Made by a program: the position numbers and the translations under genes. This document shows positions 47,780 through 59,024 of a stretch of 64,000 nt of DNA, piece by piece. Location: assembly GCF_016918015.1 (NCBI RefSeq), contig NZ_JAERMK010000006.1, positions 98,795 to 162,794 on the forward strand, written 5' to 3'. The notes beneath the pieces are model-generated. The model had not been told where the DNA came from, made no database searches, and saw nothing but the letters and a program-made list of their open reading frames with translations. This stretch comes from Glycomyces sp. YM15 (GTDB taxonomy: Bacteria; Actinomycetota; Actinomycetes; Mycobacteriales; Micromonosporaceae). Each line of letters opens with the position of its first letter. The first letter of the stretch is position 1.

Positions 47780-48730
47780 ATGCCTGCTCGCCACGTACTG
47801 CTCGCCTTGGCCGTCGCCGTCATGTGGGGCCTCAACTTCATCGCCATCGACGCCTCACTCCAGCACTTCCCGCCGATGTTCCTCGTCGCGCTGCGCTTCG
47901 CGCTCATCGCCGTCCCGACCGTGCTCTTCGTGAAGCGACCCGACGTGCCGCTGCGCTGGCTCATCGGCTACGGGCTCGGATTCGGGACCCTCCAGTTCCT
48001 GTTCCTGTACTGGGGCATGGCCGCCGGGATGCCGGCCGGGCTGGCGTCCCTCGTCCTGCAGGCCTCAGGGCCGTTCACGATGCTGCTGGGCGCGACGTTC
48101 CTGCGCGAGCGGGTGACCGGCCCGCAGCTGCTCGGCGTCCTGGTCGCGGTGGGCGGCCTCGCGGTGGTCGGCTGGCAGCGCGCCGAGCACGCCAGCGCGA
48201 TCCCGTTCCTGCTGACATTGGCAGGAGCCCTCGGGTGGGCGATCGGCAACATCTGCAACCGTCAGGCGAAGGCGGCGAACCCGCTGCACCTGACGCTGTG
48301 GATGTCAGTGGTGCCGCCGCTGCCGATGCTGGCGCTGGCGATGGCGGTGGAAGGGCCGTCGCGCATCGGCGGCTCACTGATCGGCTTCAACGAACCGGGA
48401 GCGGTCGGCGCGGTGGTCGGCCTGCTCTACACGGTGCTGATCGGCACGATCCTGGGTTCGGGCCTGTGGACCTGGCTGATGTCGAAGCACCCGGCGGGCG
48501 TGGTGGCGCCGTTCTCGATGCTGGTGCCGGTCACCGGCATGACCGCGGCCTGGCTGATCCTGGGCGAGACGGTGACGCTCCCCGAAGCCTTGGGCGGCGT
48601 CCTGGTCATCGGCGGGGTCCTGCTGGGAAGCCTCCGGAGGAGAGTGAAGGCCTTGCCGAACAACACGGTCCCGCAGGTCTCCGTGGCACTCGCGGCCACG
48701 CCGGGAGCGGGACAGAACTCGGCCCCGTAG
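47780..48730 (+). CDS. EamA/DMT-family metabolite exporter
   Basis: This 316-residue membrane protein has ten predicted helices in two EamA repeats. The first opens ALAVAVMWGLNFIAIDASLQHFPP, and the second repeat begins near ALGWAIGNICNRQAKAANPLHL. Relatives export amino acids such as cysteine or threonine precursors, but substrate cannot be assigned. The ATG at 47780 was chosen as the closest start to the first helix. A hydrophilic tail of about 30 residues follows the last helix. Likely controlled by the divergent LysR protein. Confidence 0.9.
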   Translation: MPARHVLLALAVAVMWGLNFIAIDASLQHFPPMFLVALRFALIAVPTVLFVKRPDVPLRWLIGYGLGFGTLQFLFLYWGMAAGMPAGLASLVLQASGPFTMLLGATFLRERVTGPQLLGVLVAVGGLAVVGWQRAEHASAIPFLLTLAGALGWAIGNICNRQAKAANPLHLTLWMSVVPPLPMLALAMAVEGPSRIGGSLIGFNEPGAVGAVVGLLYTVLIGTILGSGLWTWLMSKHPAGVVAPFSMLVPVTGMTAAWLILGETVTLPEALGGVLVIGGVLLGSLRRRVKALPNNTVPQVSVALAATPGAGQNSAP

Positions 48731-48792
48731 GATTCCGCCCGGCCCGAGCTGGCAGTCGCGCATGGGCTTCCCGTCGCGACGCCGGGGGCCGA

Positions 48793-48951
48793 ATGAGCGG
48801 GGACGAGACACCAGTGACCATGTCGCTAGAGGCCGGGTCGTTGGTGCACGGCCCGACCTTCAAAGCGCTGCTTCGCAAGCCGCCCTATCCGGACGATCTC
48901 CCGGACACCACCGACCCCCGAGAGAAATTGCCGCAGGACCGGGACCTCTGA
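48793..48951 (+). CDS. Small hypothetical protein
   Basis: This 52-codon frame encodes MSGDETPVTMSLEAGSLVHG followed by a Pro- and charge-rich end (YPDDLPDTTDPREKLPQDRDL is its last part, shown here only as a composition note). It ends one base before the hutH stop on the opposite strand. No ribosome-binding site or family is evident, so it may be spurious. Confidence 0.3.
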   Translation: MSGDETPVTMSLEAGSLVHGPTFKALLRKPPYPDDLPDTTDPREKLPQDRDL

Positions 48952-50490
48952 TCAACGGAGCGGGCCTACGGCGGTTTCGATTTCAGTTCGGAGGGCCGAC
49001 CCCTCGAGGAGGTGCTTCACCTGCTCGATCACGGGCGCTAGGAACTGGTCGGGGCCCGGCTTTCCGGCTATCGGACCCACCGCTGCGACCGCGACTCGGG
49101 CCGCCGGGCTCGGGATCAGGGGTTGCCTCAGTTGGAGGCCCTGCGCTCCGGCCAGGAGTTCGACCGCCAGTAGCGTGCCCAGGTTGTCGATGATCGTCCT
49201 GAGCTTGCATCCTGCGGCCCAGCCCATCGACACGTGGTCTTCCTGCATGCCGGAGGTGGGGACCGAGTCGACGCTTGCGGGTGCGGCCAGCCTTCGGTTC
49301 TCGGCCACGATTCCGGCGGCCGTGTACTGGGCGATCATCAGGCCCGAGTTCACCCCCGGGTCCGGACTCAGAAACGCCGGTAGGCCGCGGTTGCGGGTCA
49401 CGTCGAGCAGGCGGTCGACCCTGCGCTCCGAGATCGAGCCGACGTCTGCCGCCGCGATGCCGAGGAAGTCGGCCGCGTAGCCGAGCGGGGCGCCGTGGAA
49501 GTTGCCCGTCGACTCGACCCGGCCATCGGGCAGGACCACCGGGTTGTCGACGACCGAGCGGAGTTCTTGCGCGGCCACGGTCTCCGCGTACGCGAGCACG
49601 TCCCTTGCAGCGCCCGCCACCTGCGGGGCGCAGCGCATCGAATACGCGTCCTGGACCGCGTGCGCGAGGTCGTTCCGGTGGGAGTCCATCACCTCGGAGT
49701 CCTGCAAGAGCCTGTGAATGTTCGCGGCGCTCTTCGCCTGGCCCGGTTGCGGTCGGATCTCGTGCAGTTCAGGCTGGAAGGGGCGGTCCGAGCCGAGCAT
49801 CGCTTCGTTGGAGAGGGCCGCGCAGACGTCGGCCATCGTGAAGAGGTGACGCAGGTCCGCGACAGCCAGAATCAGCATGCCGAGCATCCCGTCCGTGCCG
49901 TTGATGAGGGCAAGTCCTTCTTTGGAGGACAGGGTGATCGGCGCGATTCCGGCCCGTTCGAGGACCGGCCCGGCGTCGACGCGGCCGCCGTCGGCCTCAC
50001 GGACCCAGCCCTCCCCCAGCATCACCAGCGCGCAGTGCGCGAGTGGAGCCAGGTCGCCCGACGCGCCGAGCGAACCGTGCCGCGGCACCCAGGGTGTGAT
50101 GTCCGCGTTGAGGAGCGCCGCGAGCCCGTCGGCGACCTCGGGGCGGACGCCGGAGCGGCCCATGGCGAGGGAGCGCAGGCGCAGCAGCATCATGGCGCGC
50201 ACGACCTCGTCGGGCATCGGGTCGCCGACGCCCGCAGCATGGGAGCGGATGAGCGCGTGCTGGAGTTCGGCGCGGCGCTCGGGCTCGACGAAGGTGTTCG
50301 CGAGAGCCCCGAAACCGGTCGAGACGCCGTAGACGGGGCGGCCTTCGCGCTCGATCGCGTCCACGATCGCCCGGCTCGCGGCCATGGCCTCGCGGGCCTC
50401 GGCGTCGATCACGACCCGGGCGCGCTCGCGGGCCACCGCGATGACCGCTTCAGGGGTGACCGGGACCGGTTTGATGTGGACTGTGGACAT
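48952..50490 (-). CDS. hutH: Histidine ammonia-lyase
   Basis: HutH deaminates histidine to urocanate with the autocatalytic MIO cofactor. The 512-residue protein has Ala-Ser-Gly (143-145) in HGSLGASGDLAPLAH, the Tyr of YGVSTGFG (about 54) and EGLALINGTDGM. Length is typical. It is the last gene of a minus-strand run hutU - M20 gene - hutF - hutI - hutH and follows hutI by nine bases. The order places the first enzyme of the pathway at the distal end of the transcript. Confidence 0.97.
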   Translation of the reverse strand: MSTVHIKPVPVTPEAVIAVARERARVVIDAEAREAMAASRAIVDAIEREGRPVYGVSTGFGALANTFVEPERRAELQHALIRSHAAGVGDPMPDEVVRAMMLLRLRSLAMGRSGVRPEVADGLAALLNADITPWVPRHGSLGASGDLAPLAHCALVMLGEGWVREADGGRVDAGPVLERAGIAPITLSSKEGLALINGTDGMLGMLILAVADLRHLFTMADVCAALSNEAMLGSDRPFQPELHEIRPQPGQAKSAANIHRLLQDSEVMDSHRNDLAHAVQDAYSMRCAPQVAGAARDVLAYAETVAAQELRSVVDNPVVLPDGRVESTGNFHGAPLGYAADFLGIAAADVGSISERRVDRLLDVTRNRGLPAFLSPDPGVNSGLMIAQYTAAGIVAENRRLAAPASVDSVPTSGMQEDHVSMGWAAGCKLRTIIDNLGTLLAVELLAGAQGLQLRQPLIPSPAARVAVAAVGPIAGKPGPDQFLAPVIEQVKHLLEGSALRTEIETAVGPLR

Positions 50491-50499
50491 CGCTGCTCC

Positions 50500-51660
50500 T
50501 CAACGCGCTGTTGTCAAATGCACAGTGGTGCCGTCTTGTACGACGGCCTTCACCAGGGGCGTCCCCGGCCGGTAGGCCAGGTGGACGTGGCTGGGCGCGT
50601 CGAGCACGGCCAGGTCGGCGCGGGCGCCGACGGCGATCCGGCCGATGTCGGTGCGACGCAGGGCATGAGCACCGCCCGCGGTGGCGGCGGTGAGGGCTTC
50701 GGTGGGGGTCATGTGCATCTCGCGCACGGCGAGGGCGATGCAGAACGCCATGCTGCTGGTGAACGAGGACCCGGGATTGCAGTCGGTCGCGAGGGCCACC
50801 GTCGCCCCGGCCTCGATGAGGCGGCGCGCGTCCGGATACGGCGAGCGCGTGGAGAACTCCGCGCCCGGCAAGAGGGTGGCGACCGTGTCGCCGCTCGCGA
50901 GGGCGTCCACGTCGGCATCGGTGAGGTGGGTGCAGTGGTCGGCGGAGGCCGCGCCGAGTTCGACGGCGAGGCGGACGCCGGGCCCGGCGGTGAGCTGGTT
51001 GGCGTGGACGCGGAGGGCGAGACCGGCGTTCGCGCTCGCGGTGAGCACCGCGCGCGCCTGGTCGCCGTCGAAGGCGCCGCGTTCGCAGAAGACGTCGGCC
51101 CATTTGGCGTGCGGCGCGCAGGCTTCGAGCATCGCGCCGCAGGCGAGCGCCGTGTACTCGTCGGAGTCGGCACCGGCCGGGACGGTGTGCGCGCCGAGGT
51201 ACGTGGTCTCGGCGGTGAACTCCTCCGCGATGCGCAGCGAGCGGGCCTCGTCCTCGACGGTGAGGCCGTAGCCGGATTTGATCTCCACTGTGGTCGTGCC
51301 CTGGCGGAGCATCTCCTCGGTGAGGCGGGCGGCGTTGGCGCGCAGCGCCTCGTCGCCGGCCATCCGTGTGGCCGCGACGGTGGTGCGGATCCCGCCGCCG
51401 GTGTAGGGCTCGCCGCTCATGCGGGCGGCGAACTCGGCATGGCGGTCCCCCGCGAAGACGAGGTGGGCGTGGCTGTCGACGAAACCGGGGATCACCGCGC
51501 GGCCGCCCGCGTCGAGGCGCTCGTCGGCCGGCGGCGCATCGGCGTTGAGGCCGATCCAGACGATGCGGTCGCCGTCGGCGACGATCGCGGCGTCGAACAT
51601 GACGCCGTTCTCGGGGTCGGCGGTGAAGAGCTCGCCGATGTTCGCGATGAGGAGGCTCAT
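50500..51660 (-). CDS. hutI: Imidazolonepropionase
   Basis: HutI hydrolyses imidazolone propionate to formiminoglutamate. The 386-residue amidohydrolase has the metal motif [12 protein letters not shown] (His64, His66), [11 protein letters not shown], the HANQL metal region, ADHCTHL and ATDCNPGSS. The ATG overlaps the hutF stop (ATGA), so translation is coupled. It is third enzyme of the pathway. Confidence 0.96.
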   Translation of the reverse strand: MSLLIANIGELFTADPENGVMFDAAIVADGDRIVWIGLNADAPPADERLDAGGRAVIPGFVDSHAHLVFAGDRHAEFAARMSGEPYTGGGIRTTVAATRMAGDEALRANAARLTEEMLRQGTTTVEIKSGYGLTVEDEARSLRIAEEFTAETTYLGAHTVPAGADSDEYTALACGAMLEACAPHAKWADVFCERGAFDGDQARAVLTASANAGLALRVHANQLTAGPGVRLAVELGAASADHCTHLTDADVDALASGDTVATLLPGAEFSTRSPYPDARRLIEAGATVALATDCNPGSSFTSSMAFCIALAVREMHMTPTEALTAATAGGAHALRRTDIGRIAVGARADLAVLDAPSHVHLAYRPGTPLVKAVVQDGTTVHLTTAR

Positions 51661-52970
51661 GCCCACAGCCCTCCGATGGCGGCGGCGAGTTCGGCTCCCG
51701 CATCGACGCGCAGGTGACGGCCGCCCGCGACGATGCGGCGGCCGTCGACGATCACGTCGGTGATGTCGGCGGCCGTGGCGGCGTATACGACCCCGGAAGG
51801 ATCGATCCCGGCGGTGCGGGGCGTCGTGAGGCCCACGGTGACCAGGTCGGCCCGCGCGCCGACCTCGATACGGCCCGCGTCGGGCCAGCCGAGGCTGTCG
51901 TGCCTGGTCATCGCGTCGAGCAGTTCCCCGGCGGTGAACCGGCCACGCTCCTCGCTGACCAGTCGCTCGTGCATCTCCATCGCGCGCGCCTCCTCGAACA
52001 TGTCCACAATGGCGTTGCTGTCGGTGCCGAGCGAGAGCCGCACGCCCGCTTCGGCGAGCGCCCGCGCCGGTCCGAGGCCGTCGGCGAGGTCGCGTTCGGT
52101 CGTGGGGCAGAAGCACGCGGTCGTGCCCGAGCGGCGCAGCAGGTCGATGTCGTGCCCGGCCATGTGCGTGGCGTGGACGGCGGTGAGGTCGGGGCCGAGG
52201 AGGCCGCAGCGTTCGAGCAGTTCAGTCGGGCTGCAGCCGTGTTCGAGGCGGCAGGCCTCGTTCTCGGACCGCTGCTCGGAGAGGTGCACGTGGACCGGGC
52301 GGCCCTCGGTGGAGCACGCGAACGCGGCGATCGCCTCATCCGGGACGGCCCGCACCGAGTGCACCGCGCCGCCGATCAGGGCGTGTCCGGGCGGGTCGAG
52401 CTTCTCGACCCGGTCGAGCCAGGCCTCCAGGCTGCCGTCGCCGAAGCGCCGCTGCGCCGGCTCGAGCGGCAGCCCGAAACCGCCTGCGAGATAGAGGGTG
52501 TCGAGCAGGGTGATCCGCAGCCCGGCGTCGGCGGCGGCCTGGATCAGGGCCTCCCCCATGGCGTTCGGGTCAGAGTACGGACGACCGCCCGGCGAGTGGT
52601 GCAGGTAGTGGAACTCCCCCACCGTCGTGATCCCGGCGAGGACCATTTCGGCGTAGACCGCGCGCGCCAGCCGGTAGTACGAGTCCGGTTCGAGGCGCTG
52701 CGAGAGCGCGTACATGCCTTCGCGCCATGTCCAGAATGAGCCCAGGCTGAACGTGCCGGCGCCGGTGTTCTGGGTGCGGCCGCGAAGCGCGCGGTGGAAC
52801 ACGTGCGAGTGCGCGTTCGCGAATCCCGGGAGCGTCACGCCCGCGAGTACATCGCCTCGGCGCCTGCCGCCCGGCGTCACCTTGGTGATCCGGCCTTCCG
52901 CGACCTCGATCGCCACCGCGTCGGCCGGACCGCCCGGAAGCAGCGCGTGCTCGGCCCAGAACGTCAGCAC
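51657..52970 (-). CDS. hutF: Formimidoylglutamate deiminase
   Basis: HutF converts formiminoglutamate to N-formylglutamate and ammonia. The 437-residue amidohydrolase has [14 protein letters not shown] (His54, His56), VHVHLSEQ, the HATHM metal region and LGTDSNA. The GTG start ([13 protein letters not shown] follows) overlaps the end of the M20 gene by seven bases. Presence of HutF means this organism uses the five-step route through N-formylglutamate, so a deformylase is required. Confidence 0.95.
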   Translation of the reverse strand: MLTFWAEHALLPGGPADAVAIEVAEGRITKVTPGGRRRGDVLAGVTLPGFANAHSHVFHRALRGRTQNTGAGTFSLGSFWTWREGMYALSQRLEPDSYYRLARAVYAEMVLAGITTVGEFHYLHHSPGGRPYSDPNAMGEALIQAAADAGLRITLLDTLYLAGGFGLPLEPAQRRFGDGSLEAWLDRVEKLDPPGHALIGGAVHSVRAVPDEAIAAFACSTEGRPVHVHLSEQRSENEACRLEHGCSPTELLERCGLLGPDLTAVHATHMAGHDIDLLRRSGTTACFCPTTERDLADGLGPARALAEAGVRLSLGTDSNAIVDMFEEARAMEMHERLVSEERGRFTAGELLDAMTRHDSLGWPDAGRIEVGARADLVTVGLTTPRTAGIDPSGVVYAATAADITDVIVDGRRIVAGGRHLRVDAGAELAAAIGGLWA

Positions 52971-54232
52971 GCCAGTTCCCGCAGCACGGCCGCGAGCGCT
53001 TCGACGCCCGCCGCGCAGTCCTCGTCGCTCGCTGACTCGCCGGGCGCGTGGGAGACCCCGGTCGGGTTGCGCACGAACAGCATCGCCGTCGGCACGTGCG
53101 CGGACAGGACGCCCGCGTCGTGGCCCGCCGCGGTCGGCAGGACCGGGGCGCCGCCGAGGAGCGCGGCGATCCGGTCGCGCAGGGACGCGTCGAACTCGAC
53201 GATCGGCGTCTCGGACTCGGGGGCGATCGCGACGCCCGTGCCGTCCCGGCCCGCCCGTTCGGTCACTTTGGACTCGAAGCCGCTGAGGATCTCCCCGAGC
53301 ACCGCCTCGTCGGGAGCTCGGGCGTCGAGCCAGGCGGTGACCGTGGAGGCGATCGCGTTGGTGGCGTTCGGCTCGACCTCGACCCGGCCCACGGTGGCCA
53401 CGCCTCCGGCCAGGCGGGCCTCTTTGCGGGCGGCGAGGACCGCGAACGCGAACGTCAGCATCGGGTCGCGCCGGTCGGGCAGGCGCGTGGTCCCGGCGTG
53501 GTCGGCCTCGCCGGTGAACGTGACGCGCCAGCGGCCGTGCGGCCAGATCGCGGTGGCGACGGCGACGGGCGATTCGCTGCCGTCGAGGGCGCGGCCCTGT
53601 TCGATGTGGAGCTCGATGAACGCGGCGAGGCGTTCGAGCCGTTCGGGATCGGGGCCGAGGGTGGCCGGGTCGGCTCCGGCGTCGCGCATGGCCTGGGCGA
53701 GCGTGACGCCGTCGGGGTCGGTGAGCGCGCGGGCGCGGTCGGAGTCGATCACGCCGGTCATGAGGCGCGAGCCGAGGCAGGGAACGCCGAAGCGTCCGCC
53801 TTCCTCTTCGGTGAACGCGGCGATGCCGATGGGCCGCTTCGGTTGCGCGTCCTCGGCTCGGAGCCGGTCGACGGCGAGGAAGGCCGAGACGATGCCGAGC
53901 GGGCCGTCGTAGGCGCCGCCGTGCGGGACGGAGTCGAAATGGCTGCCCGTGAGGACCGCCCCCTCTCGGCGAGGCTTGCGAGCCGTCAATTGGTCCAGTG
54001 GCCGGGGCCGGTCGGGGTCGACGACCTGCTCCTTCTCCGCGTCCCACCAGGCGTACAGGTTGCCGTTGCGGTCCTCCTCGCAGCGGAGGCCGCGCAGCCT
54101 CGCCTGTGCTTGGAACCAGAGCCGGAGGCGGAGGTCGGACTCGGTCCAGGAGAACCGCAGGTAGCCTCCCGCCTCGGTGCGACCGATCGGTTCCAGTTCA
54201 TTCCATAGTCGACGGAACGCGTCCGTGTCCAT
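52964..54232 (-). CDS. M20 family amidohydrolase (AllC-like) of the hut operon
   Basis: This 422-residue zinc-dependent hydrolase is related to allantoate amidohydrolase and N-carbamoyl-amino-acid hydrolases. The metal motifs are LTGSHFDSVPHGGAYDGPLG (His98, Asp109), AAFTEEEGGRFG, ELHIEQG and the late GHDAG. A basic segment, TARKPRREG (about 83-91), interrupts the approach to the first motif and coincides with a copy of the dispersed repeat. It lies between hutU and hutF, and no HutG gene is present. It therefore probably removes the formyl group from N-formylglutamate. That role is inferred from context. Confidence 0.88.
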   Translation of the reverse strand: MDTDAFRRLWNELEPIGRTEAGGYLRFSWTESDLRLRLWFQAQARLRGLRCEEDRNGNLYAWWDAEKEQVVDPDRPRPLDQLTARKPRREGAVLTGSHFDSVPHGGAYDGPLGIVSAFLAVDRLRAEDAQPKRPIGIAAFTEEEGGRFGVPCLGSRLMTGVIDSDRARALTDPDGVTLAQAMRDAGADPATLGPDPERLERLAAFIELHIEQGRALDGSESPVAVATAIWPHGRWRVTFTGEADHAGTTRLPDRRDPMLTFAFAVLAARKEARLAGGVATVGRVEVEPNATNAIASTVTAWLDARAPDEAVLGEILSGFESKVTERAGRDGTGVAIAPESETPIVEFDASLRDRIAALLGGAPVLPTAAGHDAGVLSAHVPTAMLFVRNPTGVSHAPGESASDEDCAAGVEALAAVLRELAC

Positions 54233-54262
54233 GTCAACCCCCGTTCACATTGCGGCAGCGCT

Positions 54263-55918
54263 TCAGGACTCCCGGGCCGGGCTCGGCTCTCGCGAAGGCA
54301 CATGAATGCCGTGGTCCTCCGCGACCTGTTCGGCCTCCTCGTATCCGGCGTCCACGTGGCGGATGACGCCCATCGCCGGGTCGTTCGCGAGCACCCGCGC
54401 GAGTTTCTCGGCCGCGAGCGGCGTCCCGTCCGCGACGGTGACCTGCCCGGCGTGGATGGAGCGGCCGATGCCGACCCCGCCGCCGTGGTGGATCGACACC
54501 CAGCTCGCGCCCGAAGCGGTGTTGACGAGGGCGTTGAGCAGGGGCCAGTCCGCGATCGCGTCGGAGCCGTCCTTCATCCCCTCGGTCTCGCGGTAGGGGC
54601 TGGCGACTGAGCCGCAGTCGAGGTGGTCGCGGCCGATCACGATGGGGGCCTGCAGGGTTCCGTCGGCGACCATCTCATTGAACCGCACGCCGGCGACGTC
54701 CCGCTCGCCGTGGCCGAGCCAGCAGATCCGGGCCGGCAGGCCCTGGAAGGCGACGCGTTCGCGGGCGAGCGAGATCCAGCGGTGCAGGCTGCGGTTCTCC
54801 GGGAACAGGTCGAGCACGGCCTGGTCGGTGGCGGCGATGTCGGCCGGGTCGCCCGAGAGCGCGGCCCACCTGAAGGGGCCCTTGCCTTCGCAGAACAGCG
54901 GCCGGATGTAGGCGGGCACGAACCCGGGGAACGCGAAGGCGCGCTCGCAGCCGCCGAGGAGGGCCTCGCTGCGGATGGAGTTGCCGTAGTCGAAGACCTC
55001 GGCGCCCGCGTCGAGGAAGCCGACCATGGCCGCCACGTGGTGGGCCATGGATTCGCGGGCGCGGTCGGTGTAACCGTCCGGATCGGTCCTCGCGAGTTCG
55101 GCCGCTTCGGCGTAGTCGACTCCGGCGGGCACATAGGACAGCGGATCGTGCGCGGAGGTCTGGTCCGTGACGATGTCGATCTCGACGCCGCGGCGGAGCA
55201 GCTCGGGGAAGACCTCGGCGGCGTTGCCGACCACGCCGATCGACTTGGCCTCGCCGCTCCGCTCGGCGGCCATGGCCTGCGCGATCGCGTCGTCGAGGTC
55301 GGCCGCGACGGTGTCGAGGTAGCGGGTGCGCACGCGCCGTTCGAGGCGGTCGGGATCGACTTCGACGATCAGGCACACGCCGCCGTTCATCGTGACGGCG
55401 AGCGGCTGCGCCCCGCCCATGCCGCCGCACCCGGCCGTCAGTGTGAGCGTCCCTTTGAGACTCCCACCGAATCGTTTCTCGGCGACGGCGGCGAAGGTCT
55501 CGTAGGTGCCCTGCAGGATGCCCTGCGTGCCGATGTAGATCCACGAACCGGCCGTCATCTGGCCGTACATGGTCAGGCCGAGCGCTTCGAGGCGCCGGAA
55601 CTCGGGCCAGGTGGCCCAGTCCGGCACCAGGTTCGAGTTCGCGATGAGCACGCGCGGCGCCCACTCGTGGGTGCGCATCACGCCGACGGCGCGGCCGCTC
55701 TGCACCAGCAGCGTCTCGTCCGCCTCCAGCGTGAGCAGGGTCCGCAGGATCGCCTTGAGATCGTCACGGCTGCGCGCGGCCTTGCCGGTGCCGCCGTAGA
55801 CCACCAGGTCCTCGGGGCGCTCGGCCACCTCGGGATCGAGGTTGTTCTGGAGCATCCGGTAGGCCGCCTCCGCCTGCCAGGTCTTGCAGTGCAGGTCCGG
55901 GCCTATTGGTGCGTGCAT
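54263..55918 (-). CDS. hutU: Urocanate hydratase
   Basis: HutU adds water to urocanate with tightly bound NAD+ acting as an electrophile. The 551-residue protein has normal length and conserved blocks [40 protein letters not shown] and the late [10 protein letters not shown] with the active-site cysteine region. The ATG at 55918 follows GGGGAG about ten bases upstream. It appears to be the first gene of the hut operon, 31 bases after hppD on the same strand, which raises the possibility of cotranscription with hppD. Confidence 0.97.
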   Translation of the reverse strand: MHAPIGPDLHCKTWQAEAAYRMLQNNLDPEVAERPEDLVVYGGTGKAARSRDDLKAILRTLLTLEADETLLVQSGRAVGVMRTHEWAPRVLIANSNLVPDWATWPEFRRLEALGLTMYGQMTAGSWIYIGTQGILQGTYETFAAVAEKRFGGSLKGTLTLTAGCGGMGGAQPLAVTMNGGVCLIVEVDPDRLERRVRTRYLDTVAADLDDAIAQAMAAERSGEAKSIGVVGNAAEVFPELLRRGVEIDIVTDQTSAHDPLSYVPAGVDYAEAAELARTDPDGYTDRARESMAHHVAAMVGFLDAGAEVFDYGNSIRSEALLGGCERAFAFPGFVPAYIRPLFCEGKGPFRWAALSGDPADIAATDQAVLDLFPENRSLHRWISLARERVAFQGLPARICWLGHGERDVAGVRFNEMVADGTLQAPIVIGRDHLDCGSVASPYRETEGMKDGSDAIADWPLLNALVNTASGASWVSIHHGGGVGIGRSIHAGQVTVADGTPLAAEKLARVLANDPAMGVIRHVDAGYEEAEQVAEDHGIHVPSREPSPARES

Positions 55919-55949
55919 ATGTCCGCTCCCCGTCGGTGCCGCTTGAACA

Positions 55950-57173
<1,224 letters not shown>

Positions 57174-57267
57174 TCATTGTCCAAAACGTGAGACTGGGCA
57201 AGCAGTCGTTCCGACGATGGGCAACTTGCGCAAATCTTGCAGTAGGAGGGCGCATACACTGGGCAAT

Positions 57268-57762
57268 ATGACCAACGATGCGGGTATCGACGCGCTGGAC
57301 GCGAGGCTCATCGAACTGCTCGAGGCGGAGCCGCGGATCGGCGTCCTGGAGTGCTCGCGGCGGCTCGGCGTGGCGCGCGGGACCGTGCAGGCGCGGCTCG
57401 ACAAGCTGACCGAGCGGGCGGTCGTGCGCGACTTCGGGCCGCGGGTCGAGCCCGCGGCCCTCGGGTATCCGGTGACGGCGTTCGTGACGTTGGAGCTGCG
57501 GCAGGCGGTCGGGCACGAGCATATGGCGCAGCGGCTCGCGAAGATCCCGGAAGTGCTTGAGGCGCATACGGTCACGGGGCAGGGCGACATGCTGTGCCGG
57601 ATCGTGGCGCGCACGAACGCCGAGCTGCAGGGCGTGATCGACCGCGTCCTGGCGAGCGAAGGGGTCCAGCGGGCCACGACGGTGATCGCCCTGGCCGAGC
57701 AGATCCCGTACCGGACCCTCCCGCTCGTCAAGCAGGCCGCGGACCTGGGGCCTGTCCGGTGA
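57268..57762 (+). CDS. Lrp/AsnC family regulator
   Basis: This 164-residue regulator has a winged helix-turn-helix (residues about 8-55: ALDARLIELLEAEPRIGVLE, then LGVARGTVQARLDKL) and a RAM ligand-binding domain (about 70-150). TACACT lies just before the ATG, so the message is probably leaderless or has a very short leader. It is divergent from hppD and convergent with fahA; Lrp-like control of tyrosine catabolism is inferred from position. Its last codons and stop lie inside the shared terminator hairpin. Confidence 0.93.
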   Translation: MTNDAGIDALDARLIELLEAEPRIGVLECSRRLGVARGTVQARLDKLTERAVVRDFGPRVEPAALGYPVTAFVTLELRQAVGHEHMAQRLAKIPEVLEAHTVTGQGDMLCRIVARTNAELQGVIDRVLASEGVQRATTVIALAEQIPYRTLPLVKQAADLGPVR

Positions 57763-57800
57763 ATCCGGATGGCGGCCACCCGGATTCACTCGACAGGCCC
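57748..57800. terminator. Bidirectional terminator containing both stop codons
   Basis: Arms 57748-57768 and 57780-57800 pair at 19 of 21 positions with an 11-base loop. The TGA of the Lrp-type gene (57760-57762) lies in the left arm and the TGA of fahA in the right arm. Confidence 0.85.
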
Positions 57801-59024
57801 TAAGTTGAGGGCGGGCAGGATCGTCCCGGTCACCTCGCCCAGGCCGATCTCGCCGCCGTTCACGCCGTGCGCGGTCGCGCCGATGACCACCGTGTCGCCG
57901 TCCTCGAGGAACGTGCGGTGCTCTCCTTCGCCGACCTCGACCGGCTCCTTGCCGCCCCAGGTCAACTCCAGGAAAGAGCCCCGCTGCCCGGGTTCGGGAC
58001 CGGAGACCGTGCCGGAGGCGTACAGGTCGCCGGTGCGCAGCGAAGCACCGTTCACGGTCATGTGCGCGAGCATCTGCGCGGGGGTCCAGTACATGCCGGC
58101 GAACGGCGGCCGCGAGACCTCGGTCCCGTTCCAGCGCACGGACATCCGGAGGTCGTAGCCGAACCGCTCGGCCTCCTGGAGGTAGCCGAGCGGGGACGGA
58201 TCCTGCACGGGCGCGGCAACTTTCGCTCCGGCCAGCGCGTCGAGCGGCGTGACCCAGTGCCCGATCGAGGTGGCGAAGGATTTGCCCAGGAAGGGCCCGA
58301 GGGGCACGTACTCCCAGGCCTGGATGTCGCGCGCGGACCAGTCGTTGACGAGGACCGCGCCGAACACGTGCTCGGCGAAGTCGTCGGGGCCGACCGGGGT
58401 CCCGAGCTCGGTGCCGACTCCGACGACGAAGCCGACCTCGGCCTCGATGTCGAGGCGCGCGCTCGGGCCGAATTCGATCGGGCCGTCCTTCGACTTCCGC
58501 TGGCCTCGGGGCCGCACGATCGGGGTGCCGGAGGGAACGACGGTGCCGGCGCGGCCGTGGTAGCCGACCGGGAGGTGCTTCCAGTTGGGCAGCAGCGGTT
58601 CCGAGTCGGGGCGGAAGAGGCGGCCGAGGTTCGTGGCGTGTTCCTCGGAGGCGTAGAAGTCCACATAGTCCGCCACGCTGAACGGCAGGTGCATGCGGGC
58701 CTTGGCGACCGGGGTGAGGAGGGTCGCGGACTGGTCCTGGAAGCGGCGGTCGCTCAGCAGCTCGGTGAGCTGGTGGCGCACGAGGCGCCACGCGGACGGG
58801 CCCATCGTCATGAAGCCGTTGAGGTCGTGCTCGTGGAACGCGGGCCGGATCCAGGGCAGGAAGAACGTGCCGGTGGCGAGCGCGCGGAGGTCGAGCACCT
58901 GGTCGCCGATGCGGACGCCGATGCGCGCGGCGGGGTCCTTCGCGGTGGAGAAGACGCCGTACGGGAGGTGGTGGAGGCCGAACGGGCCGTCGTCGGCGCC
59001 CTCGACCCAGCTGGTGGCGGTCAT
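57786..59024 (-). CDS. fahA: Fumarylacetoacetase
   Basis: FahA hydrolyses fumarylacetoacetate to fumarate and acetoacetate, the last step of homogentisate breakdown. The 412-residue protein has the N-terminal SH3-like domain, the substrate loop YHGRAGTVVPSGTPIVRP, the metal-binding DIEAEVGFVVG and NDWSARDIQAWEYVPLGPFLGK, typical of the eukaryotic-type enzyme. Its ATG overlaps the stop of the upstream unknown gene (ATGA). The isomerase that supplies its substrate is not seen nearby. Confidence 0.97.
   Translation of the reverse strand: MTATSWVEGADDGPFGLHHLPYGVFSTAKDPAARIGVRIGDQVLDLRALATGTFFLPWIRPAFHEHDLNGFMTMGPSAWRLVRHQLTELLSDRRFQDQSATLLTPVAKARMHLPFSVADYVDFYASEEHATNLGRLFRPDSEPLLPNWKHLPVGYHGRAGTVVPSGTPIVRPRGQRKSKDGPIEFGPSARLDIEAEVGFVVGVGTELGTPVGPDDFAEHVFGAVLVNDWSARDIQAWEYVPLGPFLGKSFATSIGHWVTPLDALAGAKVAAPVQDPSPLGYLQEAERFGYDLRMSVRWNGTEVSRPPFAGMYWTPAQMLAHMTVNGASLRTGDLYASGTVSGPEPGQRGSFLELTWGGKEPVEVGEGEHRTFLEDGDTVVIGATAHGVNGGEIGLGEVTGTILPALNLGPVE

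Noticed and set aside
49495-51717. A 740-codon plus-strand frame opposite hutH and hutI
   Set aside because: Both hut enzymes have intact motifs on the minus strand and the plus-strand product has none.
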